From assembly GCF_009908295.1 (NCBI RefSeq), contig NZ_JAAALO010000003.1, positions 744,001 to 808,000 of the forward strand: a stretch of 64,000 nt of DNA, read 5' to 3'. Shown piece after piece: positions 1 to 8,417 of this stretch. A program made the translations under genes and the position numbers. The number at the start of each line of letters is the position of its first letter. The first letter of the stretch is position 1. Below the pieces are notes generated by a model. That model was not told the origin of the DNA and made no database searches. It worked only from the letters and a program-made list of their open reading frames with translations. Source of the stretch: Micromonospora rubida (GTDB lineage: Bacteria > Actinomycetota > Actinomycetes > Mycobacteriales > Micromonosporaceae).

Positions 1-83
1 CCGCCGGCCACGGTCTGCGCCCGGGCGGCGTCGACGATGCTGTCCCGCAGTCGCTGCCGGGCGGCGTCCCTGAACTCACCCAT
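1..83 (-). CDS. TetR-family regulator, N-terminal fragment (runs off the left edge)
   Basis: Only the first 27 codons are inside the window. The peptide begins MGEFRDAARQRLRDSIVDAA, which has the form of the first helix of a TetR-type DNA-binding domain (a basic start followed by I-x-D-A-A-x). A TAGACT -10 box on the same strand at 93-98 sits 9 bases before the ATG, so the mRNA is nearly leaderless. The target and the effector pocket lie outside the window. It is divergent from proS, but nothing here shows that it controls proS. Any helix-turn-helix regulator with a similar first helix would look the same over this length. Confidence 0.6.
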   Translation of the reverse strand, partial: MGEFRDAARQRLRDSIVDAARAQTVAG

Positions 84-92
84 AATGGTCGA

Positions 93-98
93 AGTCTA
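93..98 (-). promoter_or_regulatory. -10 box (TAGACT) of the TetR-type gene
   Basis: TAGACT reads on the minus strand and is followed by 9 bases and then the ATG at 83. Transcription would begin one to three bases before the start codon. Confidence 0.45.
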
Positions 99-147
99 CG
101 GCCGGGGCGACCCGGCCCGCCGCCATGGGCGGCCCGACGACGGCCGG

Positions 148-222
148 TCGGCGGGTGGCTCGGGAGTGGCACGTCAGGCCGTATGGCCGCCGCTCGGCGG
201 GTGGCTCGGGGAGTGGCATGTC
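148..222. repeat. Two direct copies of a 28-29 bp G-rich unit
   Basis: Copy one is at 148-175 and copy two at 194-222. They share TCGGCGGGTGGCTCGG, followed by GAGTGGCA and GTC; the second has one extra G. They fill the gap between the TetR-type gene and proS. No function is evident. They could be a regulator-binding pair or a simple duplication. Confidence 0.5.
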
Positions 223-255
223 GCGCCCGATGGTGGCGGTCCGGCGGGGGCCGCA

Positions 256-261
256 TAGGAT
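256..261 (+). promoter_or_regulatory. -10 box (TAGGAT) of proS, leaderless
   Basis: TAGGAT is followed by 8 bases and then the ATG at 270. This is the spacing of actinobacterial leaderless promoters and it supports the downstream start chosen for proS. Confidence 0.6.
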
Positions 262-269
262 CTGCGGTC

Positions 270-1676
270 ATGGCACGCGTGCTCACTCCCCGAGCGGAGG
301 ACTTTCCCCGCTGGTACCAGGACCTGATCGCCAAGGCGAAGCTGGCCGACAACGGCCCGGTCCGGGGGACCATGGTCATCCGACCGGCCGGCTACGCCAT
401 CTGGGAGCGGATGCAGGCCGAGATGGACGCCCGGATCAAGGCGGCCGGCGCGGAGAACGCGTATTTCCCGCTGTTCATCCCGGAGAGCTACCTCAAGCGC
501 GAGGCCGAGCACGTCGAGGGCTTCTCGCCGGAGCTGGCGGTGGTCACCCACGGCGGCGGCAAGCAGCTCGCCGAGCCGGTGGTGGTGCGCCCCACCAGCG
601 AGACGGTGATCGGCGAGTTCATGGCCAAGTGGATCGACTCGTACCGGGACCTGCCGCTGCTGCTCAACCAGTGGGCGAACGTGGTCCGCTGGGAGCTGCG
701 CCCCCGGATCTTCCTGCGCACCAGCGAGTTCCTCTGGCAGGAGGGGCACACCGCCCACGCGACCCGTTCCGACGCCCAGGCGTACGCCCGGAGGATCCTG
801 CACGAGGCGTACGAGGACCTGATGGTCAACGTGCTCGCCATCCCCGTGGTGGTGGGCCTGAAGACCGCCCGTGAGCGCTTCGCCGGGGCCACCGCCACGT
901 TCACGTGCGAGGGCATGATGGGCGACGGAAAGGCCCTCCAGCTCGGCACCAGCCACGAGCTGGGGCAGAACTTCGCCAAGGCGTTCGACATCAGCTACTC
1001 CTCCGCCGAGGGCGGCCGGGAGCACGCCTGGACGACCTCCTGGGGCACCTCGACGCGGATGCTGGGCGGCCTGATCATGGCCCACGGCGACGACAACGGG
1101 CTGCGGGTGCCGCCGAAGCTGGCGCCGGTCCAGGCGTACGTGATGGTGGTCAAGGCCGGCGAGGGCGTCGGCGAGGCGGCGGCCGAGCTGGTCGACGCGC
1201 TGCGCGACGCCGGGGTCCGGGTCGCGCTCGACGACCGCACCGACACCCCGTTCGGCCGCCGGGCCGTCGATGCCGAGCTGCGGGGCTATCCGGTACGCGT
1301 CGAGGTCGGCCCCCGCGACCTGGCCGCCGGCAACGCGGTCGTGGTCCGGCGTACGGACGGCTCGAAGTCGCCCACCCCGGTGGCCGACGTGGTCGGCGCG
1401 GTGCTGGCCGCCCTGGACGCCGACCAGCGGGTGCTGCACGACCAGGCACTCGCGCACCGCGAGTCCCGCACCGTCGAGGTCGCCACGCTCGCCGAGGCGA
1501 TCGAGGCCGCGGCCACCGGCTGGGCCCGGGTGCCGTGGTCGGCGGTCGGCGTGGCCGGCGAGGCCGAGGCGAACGGCCAGGGCGTCACCGTGCGCTGCCT
1601 GCTGCGCGCCGACGGCTCGGTCCCGGACTCCGAGGACGAGCCCGACCTGGTCGCCATCCTGGCCCGCGCCTACTGA
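270..1676 (+). CDS. proS: Prolyl-tRNA synthetase, short archaeal/eukaryotic-type
   Basis: Charges tRNA-Pro with proline in the cytoplasm. The 468-residue protein has the class II synthetase core. Motif 2 appears around NVVRWELRP, a proline-site segment RPTSETVIGEFM precedes it, and WQEGHTAH follows. An anticodon-binding region lies in the second half. The chain ends in Ala-Tyr, as is common in this compact form, and lacks the editing insertion of the longer bacterial ProRS. An in-frame upstream start at 183 is possible, but it would place junk-like Arg/Gly sequence before MARVLTPRAEDF, and the -10 box at 256 points to 270. A strong hairpin terminator follows at 1688. Family identity is secure. 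Confidence 0.96.
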   Translation: MARVLTPRAEDFPRWYQDLIAKAKLADNGPVRGTMVIRPAGYAIWERMQAEMDARIKAAGAENAYFPLFIPESYLKREAEHVEGFSPELAVVTHGGGKQLAEPVVVRPTSETVIGEFMAKWIDSYRDLPLLLNQWANVVRWELRPRIFLRTSEFLWQEGHTAHATRSDAQAYARRILHEAYEDLMVNVLAIPVVVGLKTARERFAGATATFTCEGMMGDGKALQLGTSHELGQNFAKAFDISYSSAEGGREHAWTTSWGTSTRMLGGLIMAHGDDNGLRVPPKLAPVQAYVMVVKAGEGVGEAAAELVDALRDAGVRVALDDRTDTPFGRRAVDAELRGYPVRVEVGPRDLAAGNAVVVRRTDGSKSPTPVADVVGAVLAALDADQRVLHDQALAHRESRTVEVATLAEAIEAAATGWARVPWSAVGVAGEAEANGQGVTVRCLLRADGSVPDSEDEPDLVAILARAY

Positions 1677-1687
1677 CCCACCGCCTG

Positions 1688-1720
1688 CGAGGGGCGGCCG
1701 GCACCCCCGGCCGCCCCTCG
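1688..1720 (+). terminator. Hairpin terminator after proS
   Basis: A perfect 14-bp stem (1688-1701 with 1707-1720) closes a 5-base loop, 11 bases after the proS stop. There is no U-run, which is usual in this kind of genome. Confidence 0.65.
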
Positions 1721-1776
1721 ACGCGTTCCCGGCCACCGAGGCCCGGGCGTCGGAACACCGGCGTGCCGCGCCCCGG

Positions 1777-1782
1777 TAGGGT
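1777..1782 (+). promoter_or_regulatory. -10 box (TAGGGT) of the DUF402 gene, leaderless
   Basis: TAGGGT ends 8 bases before the ATG at 1791. This favours that ATG over the in-frame GTG at 1785. Confidence 0.5.
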
Positions 1783-1790
1783 CGGTGCCC

Positions 1791-2438
1791 ATGACGTTCG
1801 CGCCAGGCCGGTTGATCATGCATCGCAACGTGCGGCACGGCCGGATCGGTTGGGTCCGGGCGGGCCGGGTGGTCAGCGACGACGAGCGTGGCCTGCTCAT
1901 CTTCGTCGCCCGCGACTCGCCGGTGGCCTACGAGGTCACCGAGGCCGGCCTCGGGATGCGGGCGATGCCGTTCGCCGAGTGGGTCACGTCGTCGTACCGG
2001 CTGGCGTCCGGGCGGTGGAACGGGCCGTCGGTGCTCAAGTTCCTGCCCGTGGGCGCGGCCCACTCGGTCTGGTGGTTCTCCGACGCCGACGGGCGCTTCG
2101 CCAACTGGTACGTCAACCTGGAGGAGCCGGGCGTCCGCTGGGACGACGGCGACGTGGCCGGGGTGGACATGGTCGACCAGGACCTCGACGTGGTGATCCG
2201 ACCGGACCGCGGCTGGGAGTGGAAGGACGAGGAGGAGTTCGCCGAGCGGCTGGCCTTCCCCGACGACTACTGGGTGGCCGACGAGGCGGCGGTGCGCGCC
2301 GAAGGGCTGCGGGTGATCGCCCGCGCCGAGGCCGGCGAGTTCCCGTTCGACGGCACCTGGTGCGACTTCACCCCGCCGCCCGGGTGGGAGGTGCCGGAGA
2401 AGCTGCCGGACGGCTGGGATCGTCCGCCGGCACGTTGA
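1791..2438 (+). CDS. DUF402-domain protein
   Basis: A 215-residue soluble protein. The pattern LIMHRNVRHGRIGWVRAGRV, then a PVGAAHSVWWFSDADGRF strand and a VNLEEP turn, followed by VDMVDQDLDVVIRPD, is that of DUF402 (FomD-like) proteins, some of which are nucleoside di- or triphosphate phosphatases. Acidic clusters such as DMVDQDLDVV and EDEEEF are consistent with metal binding. The substrate is unknown. It is transcribed alone between the proS terminator and the rpsP promoter. A GTG at 1785 would add two residues. The family call is good; enzyme activity is an inference. Confidence 0.82.
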   Translation: MTFAPGRLIMHRNVRHGRIGWVRAGRVVSDDERGLLIFVARDSPVAYEVTEAGLGMRAMPFAEWVTSSYRLASGRWNGPSVLKFLPVGAAHSVWWFSDADGRFANWYVNLEEPGVRWDDGDVAGVDMVDQDLDVVIRPDRGWEWKDEEEFAERLAFPDDYWVADEAAVRAEGLRVIARAEAGEFPFDGTWCDFTPPPGWEVPEKLPDGWDRPPAR

Positions 2439-2547
2439 CCGCCGCCGCGAGTGCCCGAAAAGCCGGACAAAGGGCGCGGAGGGGCGTCATCCGGTGGTCG
2501 GGTGAGTGACCTGGCCCGCCGGTGTGAAGGATCCCGGCCCGATCTGG

Positions 2548-2553
2548 CAGAAT
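2548..2553 (+). promoter_or_regulatory. Probable -10 box (CAGAAT) for the rpsP operon
   Basis: The box lies within GATCTGGCAGAATAGG. Initiation near 2560 would give rpsP a leader of about 150 nt, long enough for ribosomal-protein feedback, although no known leader fold was recognised. Confidence 0.4.
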
Positions 2554-2710
2554 AGGTCGCTGGTATCCGGCACGCGTTCGGCGCCCTCTAACCCGGGCGC
2601 GTCGCCAGTCCACCGAGCAGTCTCCGGCTCAAACCCCACTGTGCCGGTCGGCGCTCACCCGTGCACCGCCCGTGTTGGGTCGGTGAGATCGCAACAGGAG
2701 CGAAACAACT

Positions 2711-3202
2711 GTGGCCGTAAAGATCCGGCTCCTGCGGATGGGCAAGATCCGCAACCCGCAGTACCGCATCGTCATCGCCGACTCGCGCACCAAGCGTGAC
2801 GGTCGCGCGATCGAGTTCGTCGGCGTGTACCAGCCGAAGGAGCACCCTTCGGTGATCGAGGTCAAGTCGGAGCGGGTCCAGTACTGGCTGTCCGTCGGCG
2901 CGCAGCCGAGCGAGGCCGTGCAGCGTCTGCTCGAGCTGACCGGGGACTGGCAGAAGTTCAAGGGCCTGCCGGCCCCGCCGCCGCTGCTGGTCGCGGCCGA
3001 GCGCGTCGACCGCAAGGTGGCGTACGAGGCCGAGGCGAAGGCCGCCGCCGGCCTGACCGAGGCCCCGGCGAAGCCGGCCAAGAAGGCCGCCAAGGCCGAG
3101 GCTGAGGCACCGAAGGCTGAGGCACCGAAGGTCGAGGCGCCGAAGACCGAGGCGCCGAAGACCGAGGAGCAGCCCGCCACGAACGCTGGCGAGCAGGCCT
3201 GA
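2711..3202 (+). CDS. rpsP: 30S ribosomal protein S16 with a charged C-terminal tail
   Basis: Ribosomal protein of the small-subunit body. Residues 1-95 are a standard bS16 ([19 protein letters not shown], then SDRR-like and GVYQPKEHP segments). The remaining ~65 residues form a low-complexity Ala/Lys/Glu/Pro tail built on repeats of EAPK and KTEAPK. Such a tail is frequent in high-GC actinobacteria and absent from short bS16 proteins. The start is a GTG preceded by an ACAGGAG ribosome-binding site. It heads the cluster rpsP-khpA-rimM-trmD-rplS, with khpA starting one base after its stop. The tail probably varies in repeat number between strains. Confidence 0.97.
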   Translation: MAVKIRLLRMGKIRNPQYRIVIADSRTKRDGRAIEFVGVYQPKEHPSVIEVKSERVQYWLSVGAQPSEAVQRLLELTGDWQKFKGLPAPPPLLVAAERVDRKVAYEAEAKAAAGLTEAPAKPAKKAAKAEAEAPKAEAPKVEAPKTEAPKTEEQPATNAGEQA

Positions 3203-3203
3203 C

Positions 3204-3437
3204 ATGGAACTGCGTCCGGCGCTCGAGCACCTGGTCAAGGGCATCGTCGATCACCCGGATGACGTCCGGGTCCGGATGGCCGACTCCCGTCGGGGCAAGC
3301 GGCTGGAAATCCGCGTGCACCCGGAGGACCTTGGCACGGTGATCGGGCGGTCCGGCCGGACCGCCAAGGCGCTGCGCCAGGTGATCGGCTCCATCGGTGG
3401 GCGTGGCGTGCGCGTCGACATCGTCGACTCGTACTGA
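3204..3437 (+). CDS. khpA: KhpA-type KH-domain RNA-binding protein
   Basis: A 77-residue protein consisting of a single KH domain. The VIGRSGRTAKALRQVI segment carries the GxxG loop (GRSG) that grips single-stranded RNA. The gene always sits between rpsP and rimM in this lineage, and in other bacteria KhpA pairs with KhpB to act in RNA-dependent control of cell elongation. Its stop overlaps the rimM start by one base (TGATG), so the two are translationally coupled. Confidence 0.93.
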   Translation: MELRPALEHLVKGIVDHPDDVRVRMADSRRGKRLEIRVHPEDLGTVIGRSGRTAKALRQVIGSIGGRGVRVDIVDSY

Positions 3438-3994
3438 TGCGGCTCATCGTCGGCAGGATCGGTAAGCCGCACGGCCTTCGCGGTGAGGTCACCGTGGAGG
3501 TGCGCACCGATGAGCCCGAGGCACGCTTCGCGCCCGGCTCGGTACTCAGTACCGAGCCGGGCGCGGCGCCCCCGGCCAACCCCGCCCCCGGCCCCGGCGT
3601 GCCGTTCCGGGTCCCGGCCGAGCTGACCGTGGAGTCCGCCCGCTGGCACCAGGGGCGGATGCTGGTCGTGTTCGAGGGCATCCTCGAACGCGACGTCGCC
3701 GAGGCGCTGCGCGGCACCCTGCTCGGGGTGGACAGCGGCAGCGTCGCCCCGCCGGAGGACCCGGAGGAGTTCCACGACCACCAGCTCGTCGGCCTCGCCG
3801 TGGTCACCCCGGGCGGCGAGCACCTCGGCGAGGTGGCCCGGATCGACCACGCACCCGCGTCCGACCTGCTGGTGCTGCGCCGCCCCGAGGGACGGACCGC
3901 GCTCATCCCGTTCGTCAAGGCGATCGTCCTCGAGGTGGATGTCGCCGGCGGACGTGTCGTCGCCGACCCGCCGGCCGGTCTGTTCGATCTCTAG
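3437..3994 (+). CDS. rimM: Ribosome maturation factor RimM
   Basis: Assists 16S processing and 30S head assembly by binding S19. The 185-residue chain begins [20 protein letters not shown], the RimM N-terminal barrel. A Pro/Ala-rich linker follows at about 35-55, and then the PRC-barrel domain with the segments [13 protein letters not shown] and [21 protein letters not shown]. It is coupled to khpA by a one-base overlap and followed by trmD after 19 bases, the usual RimM-TrmD pairing. Confidence 0.95.
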   Translation: MRLIVGRIGKPHGLRGEVTVEVRTDEPEARFAPGSVLSTEPGAAPPANPAPGPGVPFRVPAELTVESARWHQGRMLVVFEGILERDVAEALRGTLLGVDSGSVAPPEDPEEFHDHQLVGLAVVTPGGEHLGEVARIDHAPASDLLVLRRPEGRTALIPFVKAIVLEVDVAGGRVVADPPAGLFDL

Positions 3995-4013
3995 ACCGCT
4001 GGAGCACCCGCGC

Positions 4014-4817
4014 ATGCGCGTCGACGTCGTGTCGATCTTTCCCGAGTACTTCACGCCGCTGGACCTCTCCCTGATCGGCAGGGCCCGGGCCAACGGCGTG
4101 CTGCGGCTGGCCGTACACGACCTGCGGGGCTGGACCCACGACGTGCACCGCACCGTCGACGACACCCCCTACGGCGGCGGACCCGGCATGGTGATGCGGC
4201 CCGAGCCGTGGGGGGCCGCGCTCGACGCCCTCGCCCCGGCGGAGCCGACCCCCGACGGGCCGACCCCCGACGGGCCGACCCTGCCCCGGCTGCTGGTGCC
4301 CTCCCCGGCCGGGGAGCCGTTCACCCAGGCCATGGCGCACGAGCTGGCCGGCGAGTCGCACCTGCTGTTCGCCTGCGGCCGGTACGAGGGCATCGACCAG
4401 CGGGTGCTCGACCACGCCGCCACCCGGATGCGGGTGACCGAGGTGTCGCTCGGCGACTACGTGCTCTTCGGCGGCGAGGTGGCGGTGCTGGTGATCCTGG
4501 AGGCGGTCACCCGGCTGCTGCCCGGGGTGCTCGGCAACGCCGGGTCGCTGGACGAGGAGTCGCACGCCCACGGGCTGCTGGAGGCGCCGATGTACACCAA
4601 GCCGGCGGCCTGGCGGGGGCACGAGGTGCCGGAGGTGCTCCGCTCCGGCGACCACGGTCGGATCGCCCGCTGGCGGCGCGACGAGGCGCTGGCGCGCACC
4701 GCGACCCGCCGGCCCGACATGTTCGCCGCGCTCGACCCGGCGAGCCTGGACAAGCGGGACAGGGCGGCTCTGGACCGGGCCGGATTTCAGGCGCCGCCGG
4801 GGCATGTGGCAAAGTAG
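4014..4817 (+). CDS. trmD: tRNA (guanine37-N1)-methyltransferase
   Basis: Methylates G37 next to the anticodon to prevent frameshifting. The 267-residue protein starts [13 protein letters not shown]. It carries [14 protein letters not shown] and, in the deep trefoil-knot SAM site, [18 protein letters not shown] and [13 protein letters not shown]. Residues 74-86 contain a tandem [12 protein letters not shown] expansion in the loop before the knot, a likely slipped-strand duplication that falls outside the core. An upstream in-frame start inside rimM was rejected because the RimM/TrmD junction and the family N-terminus fit 4014. Confidence 0.95.
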   Translation: MRVDVVSIFPEYFTPLDLSLIGRARANGVLRLAVHDLRGWTHDVHRTVDDTPYGGGPGMVMRPEPWGAALDALAPAEPTPDGPTPDGPTLPRLLVPSPAGEPFTQAMAHELAGESHLLFACGRYEGIDQRVLDHAATRMRVTEVSLGDYVLFGGEVAVLVILEAVTRLLPGVLGNAGSLDEESHAHGLLEAPMYTKPAAWRGHEVPEVLRSGDHGRIARWRRDEALARTATRRPDMFAALDPASLDKRDRAALDRAGFQAPPGHVAK

Positions 4818-4826
4818 GGGGGTTGC

Positions 4827-4855
4827 CGCAACCGCCCGCGCCGTGGGCGGCTGCG
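4827..4855 (+). terminator. Hairpin between trmD and rplS
   Basis: An 11-bp stem with one A·C mismatch (4827-4837 with 4845-4855) begins ten bases after the trmD stop. It could terminate trmD transcripts or act as a control element in the rplS leader. The sequence alone does not decide which. Confidence 0.4.
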
Positions 4856-4958
4856 AGGATTCCCGACCGGGGCCGCCCGTCGGTCGCCACCCGGGGATCA
4901 GAATCACCCATCCGCGCACCGATTGACGGTGTGCCGTGAGCCTCACGAGGACACAGCG

Positions 4959-5315
4959 ATGAATATCCTGGACGCCCTTGACGCCCAGTCGAAGCGGGTC
5001 GACATTCCCCAGTTCCGCGCCGGTGACACCGTCAAGGTGCACGCGCGGGTCGTCGAGGGCAACCGGTCCCGGGTCCAGATCTTCCAGGGCGTCGTCATCC
5101 GCCGCCAGGGCGACGGCCTGCGCGAGACCTTCTCGGTCCGCAAGGTCAGCTTCGGCGTGGGTGTCGAGCGGACCTACCCGGTGAACAGCCCGGGCATCGA
5201 CCGGATCGAGATCGTGACCCGCGGTGCCGTCCGTCGCGCCAAGCTCTACTACCTGCGCGAGCTGCGGGGCAAGAAGGCCAAGATCAAGGAGCGCCGCGAG
5301 AAGCAGTCGAGCTGA
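4959..5315 (+). CDS. rplS: 50S ribosomal protein L19
   Basis: Large-subunit protein at the 30S-50S interface. The 118-residue chain ([20 protein letters not shown], then [19 protein letters not shown] and [19 protein letters not shown]) is full length for bL19. The start is set by the CACGAGG ribosome-binding site at 4943. It lies 141 bases after trmD, with a hairpin in between, and is followed by the lepB promoter and terminator region. Confidence 0.97.
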   Translation: MNILDALDAQSKRVDIPQFRAGDTVKVHARVVEGNRSRVQIFQGVVIRRQGDGLRETFSVRKVSFGVGVERTYPVNSPGIDRIEIVTRGAVRRAKLYYLRELRGKKAKIKERREKQSS

Positions 5316-5371
5316 CTGCTCGCTAGCCACGTCGCCTGAGCTGCGCGGATGTCGTACGGGCCAGCCCCGGT

Positions 5372-5377
5372 TACGCT
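5372..5377 (+). promoter_or_regulatory. Possible -10 box (TACGCT) upstream of lepB
   Basis: TACGCT lies within CGGTTACGCTG. A transcript starting near 5384 would run through the hairpin at 5439-5484 before lepB. Confidence 0.35.
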
Positions 5378-5438
5378 GTTCGCACGGGCATAGGCGGGCA
5401 TCGGCGCGTCGCGGCGGCAGCCGCGGCCACAGATCGTC

Positions 5439-5484
5439 CCACTGCCGCCCGTGGGGCCTCGTCGAGGCTCCCGGGCGGTAGTGG
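5439..5484 (+). terminator. Branched hairpin before lepB: terminator or attenuator
   Basis: A 13-bp outer stem (5439-5451 with 5472-5484, one G·U pair) encloses a small GCCTC/GAGGC stem at 5456-5468 and is followed by CATTTC. It can end the rplS transcript. If the -10 box at 5372 is used, it also sits in the lepB leader. Confidence 0.5.
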
Positions 5485-5511
5485 CATTTCTGCGGACCGG
5501 GGAGTGGCCAG

Positions 5512-6393
5512 GTGCGGACCCTTGACGAGGACGGCGCCGTCGACCCATGGCGCCGGCGCCCCCGGCGTTTCCGCCGGCAGATGCCGCTCTGGCAGGAGCT
5601 GCCCCTGCTGCTGATCGTCGCCTTCTGCCTGGCGGTGCTGATCCGCACCTTCCTGCTCCAGGCGTTCTTCATCCCGTCCGGGTCGATGGAGGACACCCTG
5701 CTCATCGGCGACCGGGTGCTCGTCAACAAGGTCGTCTACGACGTGCGGGACCCGCTGCGCGGCGAGGTGGTGGTCTTCCGGGGCACCGACGGGTGGGTCG
5801 CCCAGCAGGTCCAGGAGCCCGAGTCCGGGATCGCCGGGAAGTTCGCCCGTACGATCGGCGGCCTGGTCGGGGTCGGCCGCCCCGGCGAGAAGGACTTCAT
5901 CAAGCGGGTCATCGGCCTCCCCGGCGACCGGGTGAAGTGCTGCGACGCCGAGGGCCGGGTCACCGTCAACGACATCCCGCTCGACGAGCCGTACGTGATC
6001 CGGAACTCCCCGCTGGACCTGCCGCCGAACCCCCGTGAGTGCCGGTCGCGGCGCTTCGCCGAGGTGGTGGTCCCGCCCGGCCAGATCTTCGTGATGGGCG
6101 ACCACCGGCTGGTCTCCCAGGACGCCCGCTGCCAGGGCCCGGTGCCGATCGACAACGTCATCGGCCGGGCGTTCGTCGTGGTCTGGCCGTCCTCCCGATG
6201 GGCGTCGCTGTCGGTGCCGGAGACCTTCGCCGGGGTCACCAGGCCCGGCACCGCTGCCGGTGACTCCCCGGCCCCGGCCCGCCCCACCGGATCGGGCGGT
6301 GTGCTGCTGCTCCTCCCGGTCTCGGCCACGGTGTCCGTCCTCGCGCGTTCCGGGCGGTCCGGGTGGTCGCGGCGACGTAGGCTCCACCCGTGA
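5512..6393 (+). CDS. lepB: Signal peptidase I (first of two)
   Basis: Removes signal peptides from exported proteins at the outer face of the membrane. The chain of 293 residues has one N-terminal membrane segment (about residues 29-49). The catalytic Ser58 lies in IPSGSMEDTL and the general-base Lys131 in FIKRVIGLPGD; the GDHR box is near residue 200. A cytoplasmic Arg-rich stretch precedes the membrane segment. The C-terminal 45 residues beyond the catalytic fold are unusual and Ser/Gly/Arg-rich. Its stop codon overlaps the GTG of the second signal peptidase gene (GTGA). The GTG start at 5512 has only a weak ribosome-binding site. Confidence 0.93.
   Translation: MRTLDEDGAVDPWRRRPRRFRRQMPLWQELPLLLIVAFCLAVLIRTFLLQAFFIPSGSMEDTLLIGDRVLVNKVVYDVRDPLRGEVVVFRGTDGWVAQQVQEPESGIAGKFARTIGGLVGVGRPGEKDFIKRVIGLPGDRVKCCDAEGRVTVNDIPLDEPYVIRNSPLDLPPNPRECRSRRFAEVVVPPGQIFVMGDHRLVSQDARCQGPVPIDNVIGRAFVVVWPSSRWASLSVPETFAGVTRPGTAAGDSPAPARPTGSGGVLLLLPVSATVSVLARSGRSGWSRRRRLHP
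6378..6383 (+). promoter_or_regulatory. -10 box (TAGGCT) for the second signal peptidase gene
   Basis: TAGGCT lies inside the end of the upstream gene and is followed by 6 bases and then the GTG at 6390. The second copy can therefore be made as a leaderless transcript as well as by read-through. Confidence 0.5.
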
Positions 6394-7025
6394 TTGACGA
6401 GCAGACCGACAAGAAGAGCGGCTCCTTCTGGAAGGAGCTACCCATTCTCCTGGGCGTGGCGATCCTGGTCGCGGTGCTGGTGCGGGCCTTCGTGCTGCAG
6501 ACCTTCTACATCCCGTCGCCGTCCATGGAGAACACCCTCCAGATCGACGATCGGGTGCTGGTCAACAAGCTGGTGTACGACTTCCGGGCACCGCACCGGG
6601 GCGAGGTGATCGTCTTCAAGGCGCCCACCGAGTGGAGCGGCAACCCCGACGGCGAGGACTTCATCAAGCGGGTGATCGGCGTCGGCGGCGACCATGTGGT
6701 CTGCTGCGACCCGCAGGAACGATTGGTGATCAACGGCAGGTCGCTCGACGAGCCGTACATCTACTCGGCGAACGGGCAGCAGGACAAGCCGGCCGACCAG
6801 GAGTTCGACATCACCGTCCCGAAGGGGCGGCTGTGGGTGATGGGCGACCACCGCTCGGCCTCCGGCGACTCGCTGGAGCACTGGCAGCAGTCCGGCCAAG
6901 ACATCCAGAGCGCCACCATCCCCGAGGACCGGGTGGTCGGCCGCGCCTTCACCGTCTTCTGGCCGGTCAGCCGAGCCACCTGGCTCACCGTCCCGGACTC
7001 GTTCGACGACGTCCCCAACCCCTGA
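6390..7025 (+). CDS. lepB: Signal peptidase I (second of two)
   Basis: A 211-residue paralogue of the preceding protein and a cleaner match to the minimal type I signal peptidase. One membrane segment spans about residues 18-40. Ser45 lies in IPSPSMENTL and Lys93 in FIKRVIGVGGD, with a GDHRSASGDS box. Its start overlaps the upstream stop by four bases, and it also has its own leaderless -10 box. Tandem signal peptidases are common in Streptomyces-like bacteria, where copies differ in substrate range and expression. Confidence 0.94.
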   Translation: MIDEQTDKKSGSFWKELPILLGVAILVAVLVRAFVLQTFYIPSPSMENTLQIDDRVLVNKLVYDFRAPHRGEVIVFKAPTEWSGNPDGEDFIKRVIGVGGDHVVCCDPQERLVINGRSLDEPYIYSANGQQDKPADQEFDITVPKGRLWVMGDHRSASGDSLEHWQQSGQDIQSATIPEDRVVGRAFTVFWPVSRATWLTVPDSFDDVPNP

Positions 7026-7074
7026 TCCGCCCGCCGACCCCCGGGTGGGCGTGGGCGACGCGGGCCGGGTCTGG

Positions 7075-7080
7075 CAGGCT
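7075..7080 (+). promoter_or_regulatory. -10 box (CAGGCT) of the Nudix gene
   Basis: The context TCTGGCAGGCTGG recurs before the GNAT gene at 54983. It lies 3 bases before the ATG at 7084 and 6 before a GTG at 7087, so the GTG may be the true leaderless start. Confidence 0.45.
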
Positions 7081-7083
7081 GGG

Positions 7084-7611
7084 ATGGTGACGGTCTACAC
7101 CCCTCGACGTGCGGCGCGCGTGTTGCTCGTCGACGCCGCCGACCGGGTGCTGCTCTTCGCCGGCTGCGACCCGGCGCGACCCGAGCACCGGTACTGGCTC
7201 ACCCCCGGGGGCGGCCTGGAGCCGGGTGAGTCCCCGGCGGCCGGCGCCGCCCGGGAGTTGGCCGAGGAGACCGGCCTGCGGCTCGCCCCGGCAGAGCTCG
7301 GCGAGCCGGTGTGGCGGGAGACGGTCCGGTTCCCCTTCGACGGCGTGCGGTACCAGCAGGAGCAGGAGTTCTTCCTGGTTCGGGTGCCTTCCTGGGAGGT
7401 GGACACCGCCGGCTTCGACGCCGTCGAGCGGGCCAGCGTCTCCGGGTACCGCTGGTGGCCGGCCGACGAACTGGCCGCCACCACCGAGCGGTACTACCCG
7501 CCCGACCTGCCGGCCCTGCTGCGCCGGGTGCTGGCCGCGCGGCCCGACGCGCCGCCCCCGCCCGCCGGGTCCGCAGGGGTCGTCCCCACGGCCGGCGGTA
7601 CGCCGTGCTGA
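7084..7611 (+). CDS. Nudix hydrolase
   Basis: Cleaves a nucleoside diphosphate linked to another group. The full Nudix box is present at about residues 42-64 as GGGLEPGES, then REL and EETGL; its Glu residues bind the metal. The 175-residue chain adds a WWPADEL element near residue 130 and a Pro/Ala-rich tail. The substrate cannot be read from the sequence. The last bases overlap the GTG start of rnhB by 7 nt, so it is co-transcribed with RNase HII. Confidence 0.88.
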   Translation: MVTVYTPRRAARVLLVDAADRVLLFAGCDPARPEHRYWLTPGGGLEPGESPAAGAARELAEETGLRLAPAELGEPVWRETVRFPFDGVRYQQEQEFFLVRVPSWEVDTAGFDAVERASVSGYRWWPADELAATTERYYPPDLPALLRRVLAARPDAPPPPAGSAGVVPTAGGTPC

Positions 7612-8417
7612 CCCCGCCGCGCACCGTGGTGCGCCGGGAGGCCGGGCTGTACGCGTTGGAGCGCGCCCTGCAACGCCGGGGCTTCCGGCACGTGGCGGGC
7701 GCCGACGAGGCCGGCCGGGGCGCCTGCGCCGGCCCGCTGGTCGCGGCTGCGGCGGTGCTGCCCGAGGGGCGGCGCGGCGAGATCGACGGGCTGGCCGACT
7801 CCAAGCTGCTCACCCCGGCCAGCCGGGAGCGCATCTACGGGCAGGTGGTCGCCCGCGCCCTGGCGTACGCGGTGGTGGTGATCCCGGCCGACGAGGTGGA
7901 CGCCCGCGGCCTGCACGTGTGCAACCTCGCCGCGATGCGCCGGGCGCTGGCGTCGCTGGACACCCGCCCGGACTACGTGCTGACCGACGGCTTCGGCGTC
8001 GACGGGCTGGACGTGCCGGGGCTGGCGGTCTGGAAGGGCGACCGGGTGGCCGCCTGCGTGGCCGCGGCGAGCGTGCTGGCCAAGGTCACCCGGGACCGGA
8101 TCATGGTCGAGCTGGACGGGACGTTCCCCGACTACGGCTTCGCCGAGCACAAGGGCTACATCACGGCGGAGCACACCGCCGCCCTGCGGGAGCACGGACC
8201 GTGCCGGGAACACCGCTTCTCGTACGTGAACGTGGCCGCCGTGTCCGGGCTGGACGGGCGTCCACCCAGGTCCCGCCGACCGGTGGGTGCGCGCCCGGAC
8301 GAGCCGATGGAGCGCTTCGGCGCGTCAGGAGGTACCGTCGGCGTGGCGTTGGGCGAGCAGCCCCGACCTCCCGCGCCGGTGGGGGAAGATGTGGTCATGG
8401 AAGGCGGAGTGCGATGA
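7605..8417 (+). CDS. rnhB: Ribonuclease HII
   Basis: Cuts the RNA strand of RNA-DNA hybrids, including single embedded ribonucleotides. The protein has 270 residues. The catalytic acidic residues are visible: Asp34 and Glu35 in GADEAGRGACAGPL, then YVLTDGF with its Asp, and the conserved KGD and YGFAEHKGY segments. The GTG start at 7605 overlaps the Nudix stop; longer in-frame starts lie inside that gene and were rejected. About 40 C-terminal residues are a variable Pro/Arg/Gly extension. The stop overlaps the DUF2469 start (ATGA). Confidence 0.94.
   Translation: MLTPPRTVVRREAGLYALERALQRRGFRHVAGADEAGRGACAGPLVAAAAVLPEGRRGEIDGLADSKLLTPASRERIYGQVVARALAYAVVVIPADEVDARGLHVCNLAAMRRALASLDTRPDYVLTDGFGVDGLDVPGLAVWKGDRVAACVAAASVLAKVTRDRIMVELDGTFPDYGFAEHKGYITAEHTAALREHGPCREHRFSYVNVAAVSGLDGRPPRSRRPVGARPDEPMERFGASGGTVGVALGEQPRPPAPVGEDVVMEGGVR

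Noticed and set aside
183..269. An upstream start for proS at 183
   Set aside because: It would add 29 Arg/Gly-rich residues encoded by the G-rich repeat, and the TAGGAT box fits the ATG at 270.
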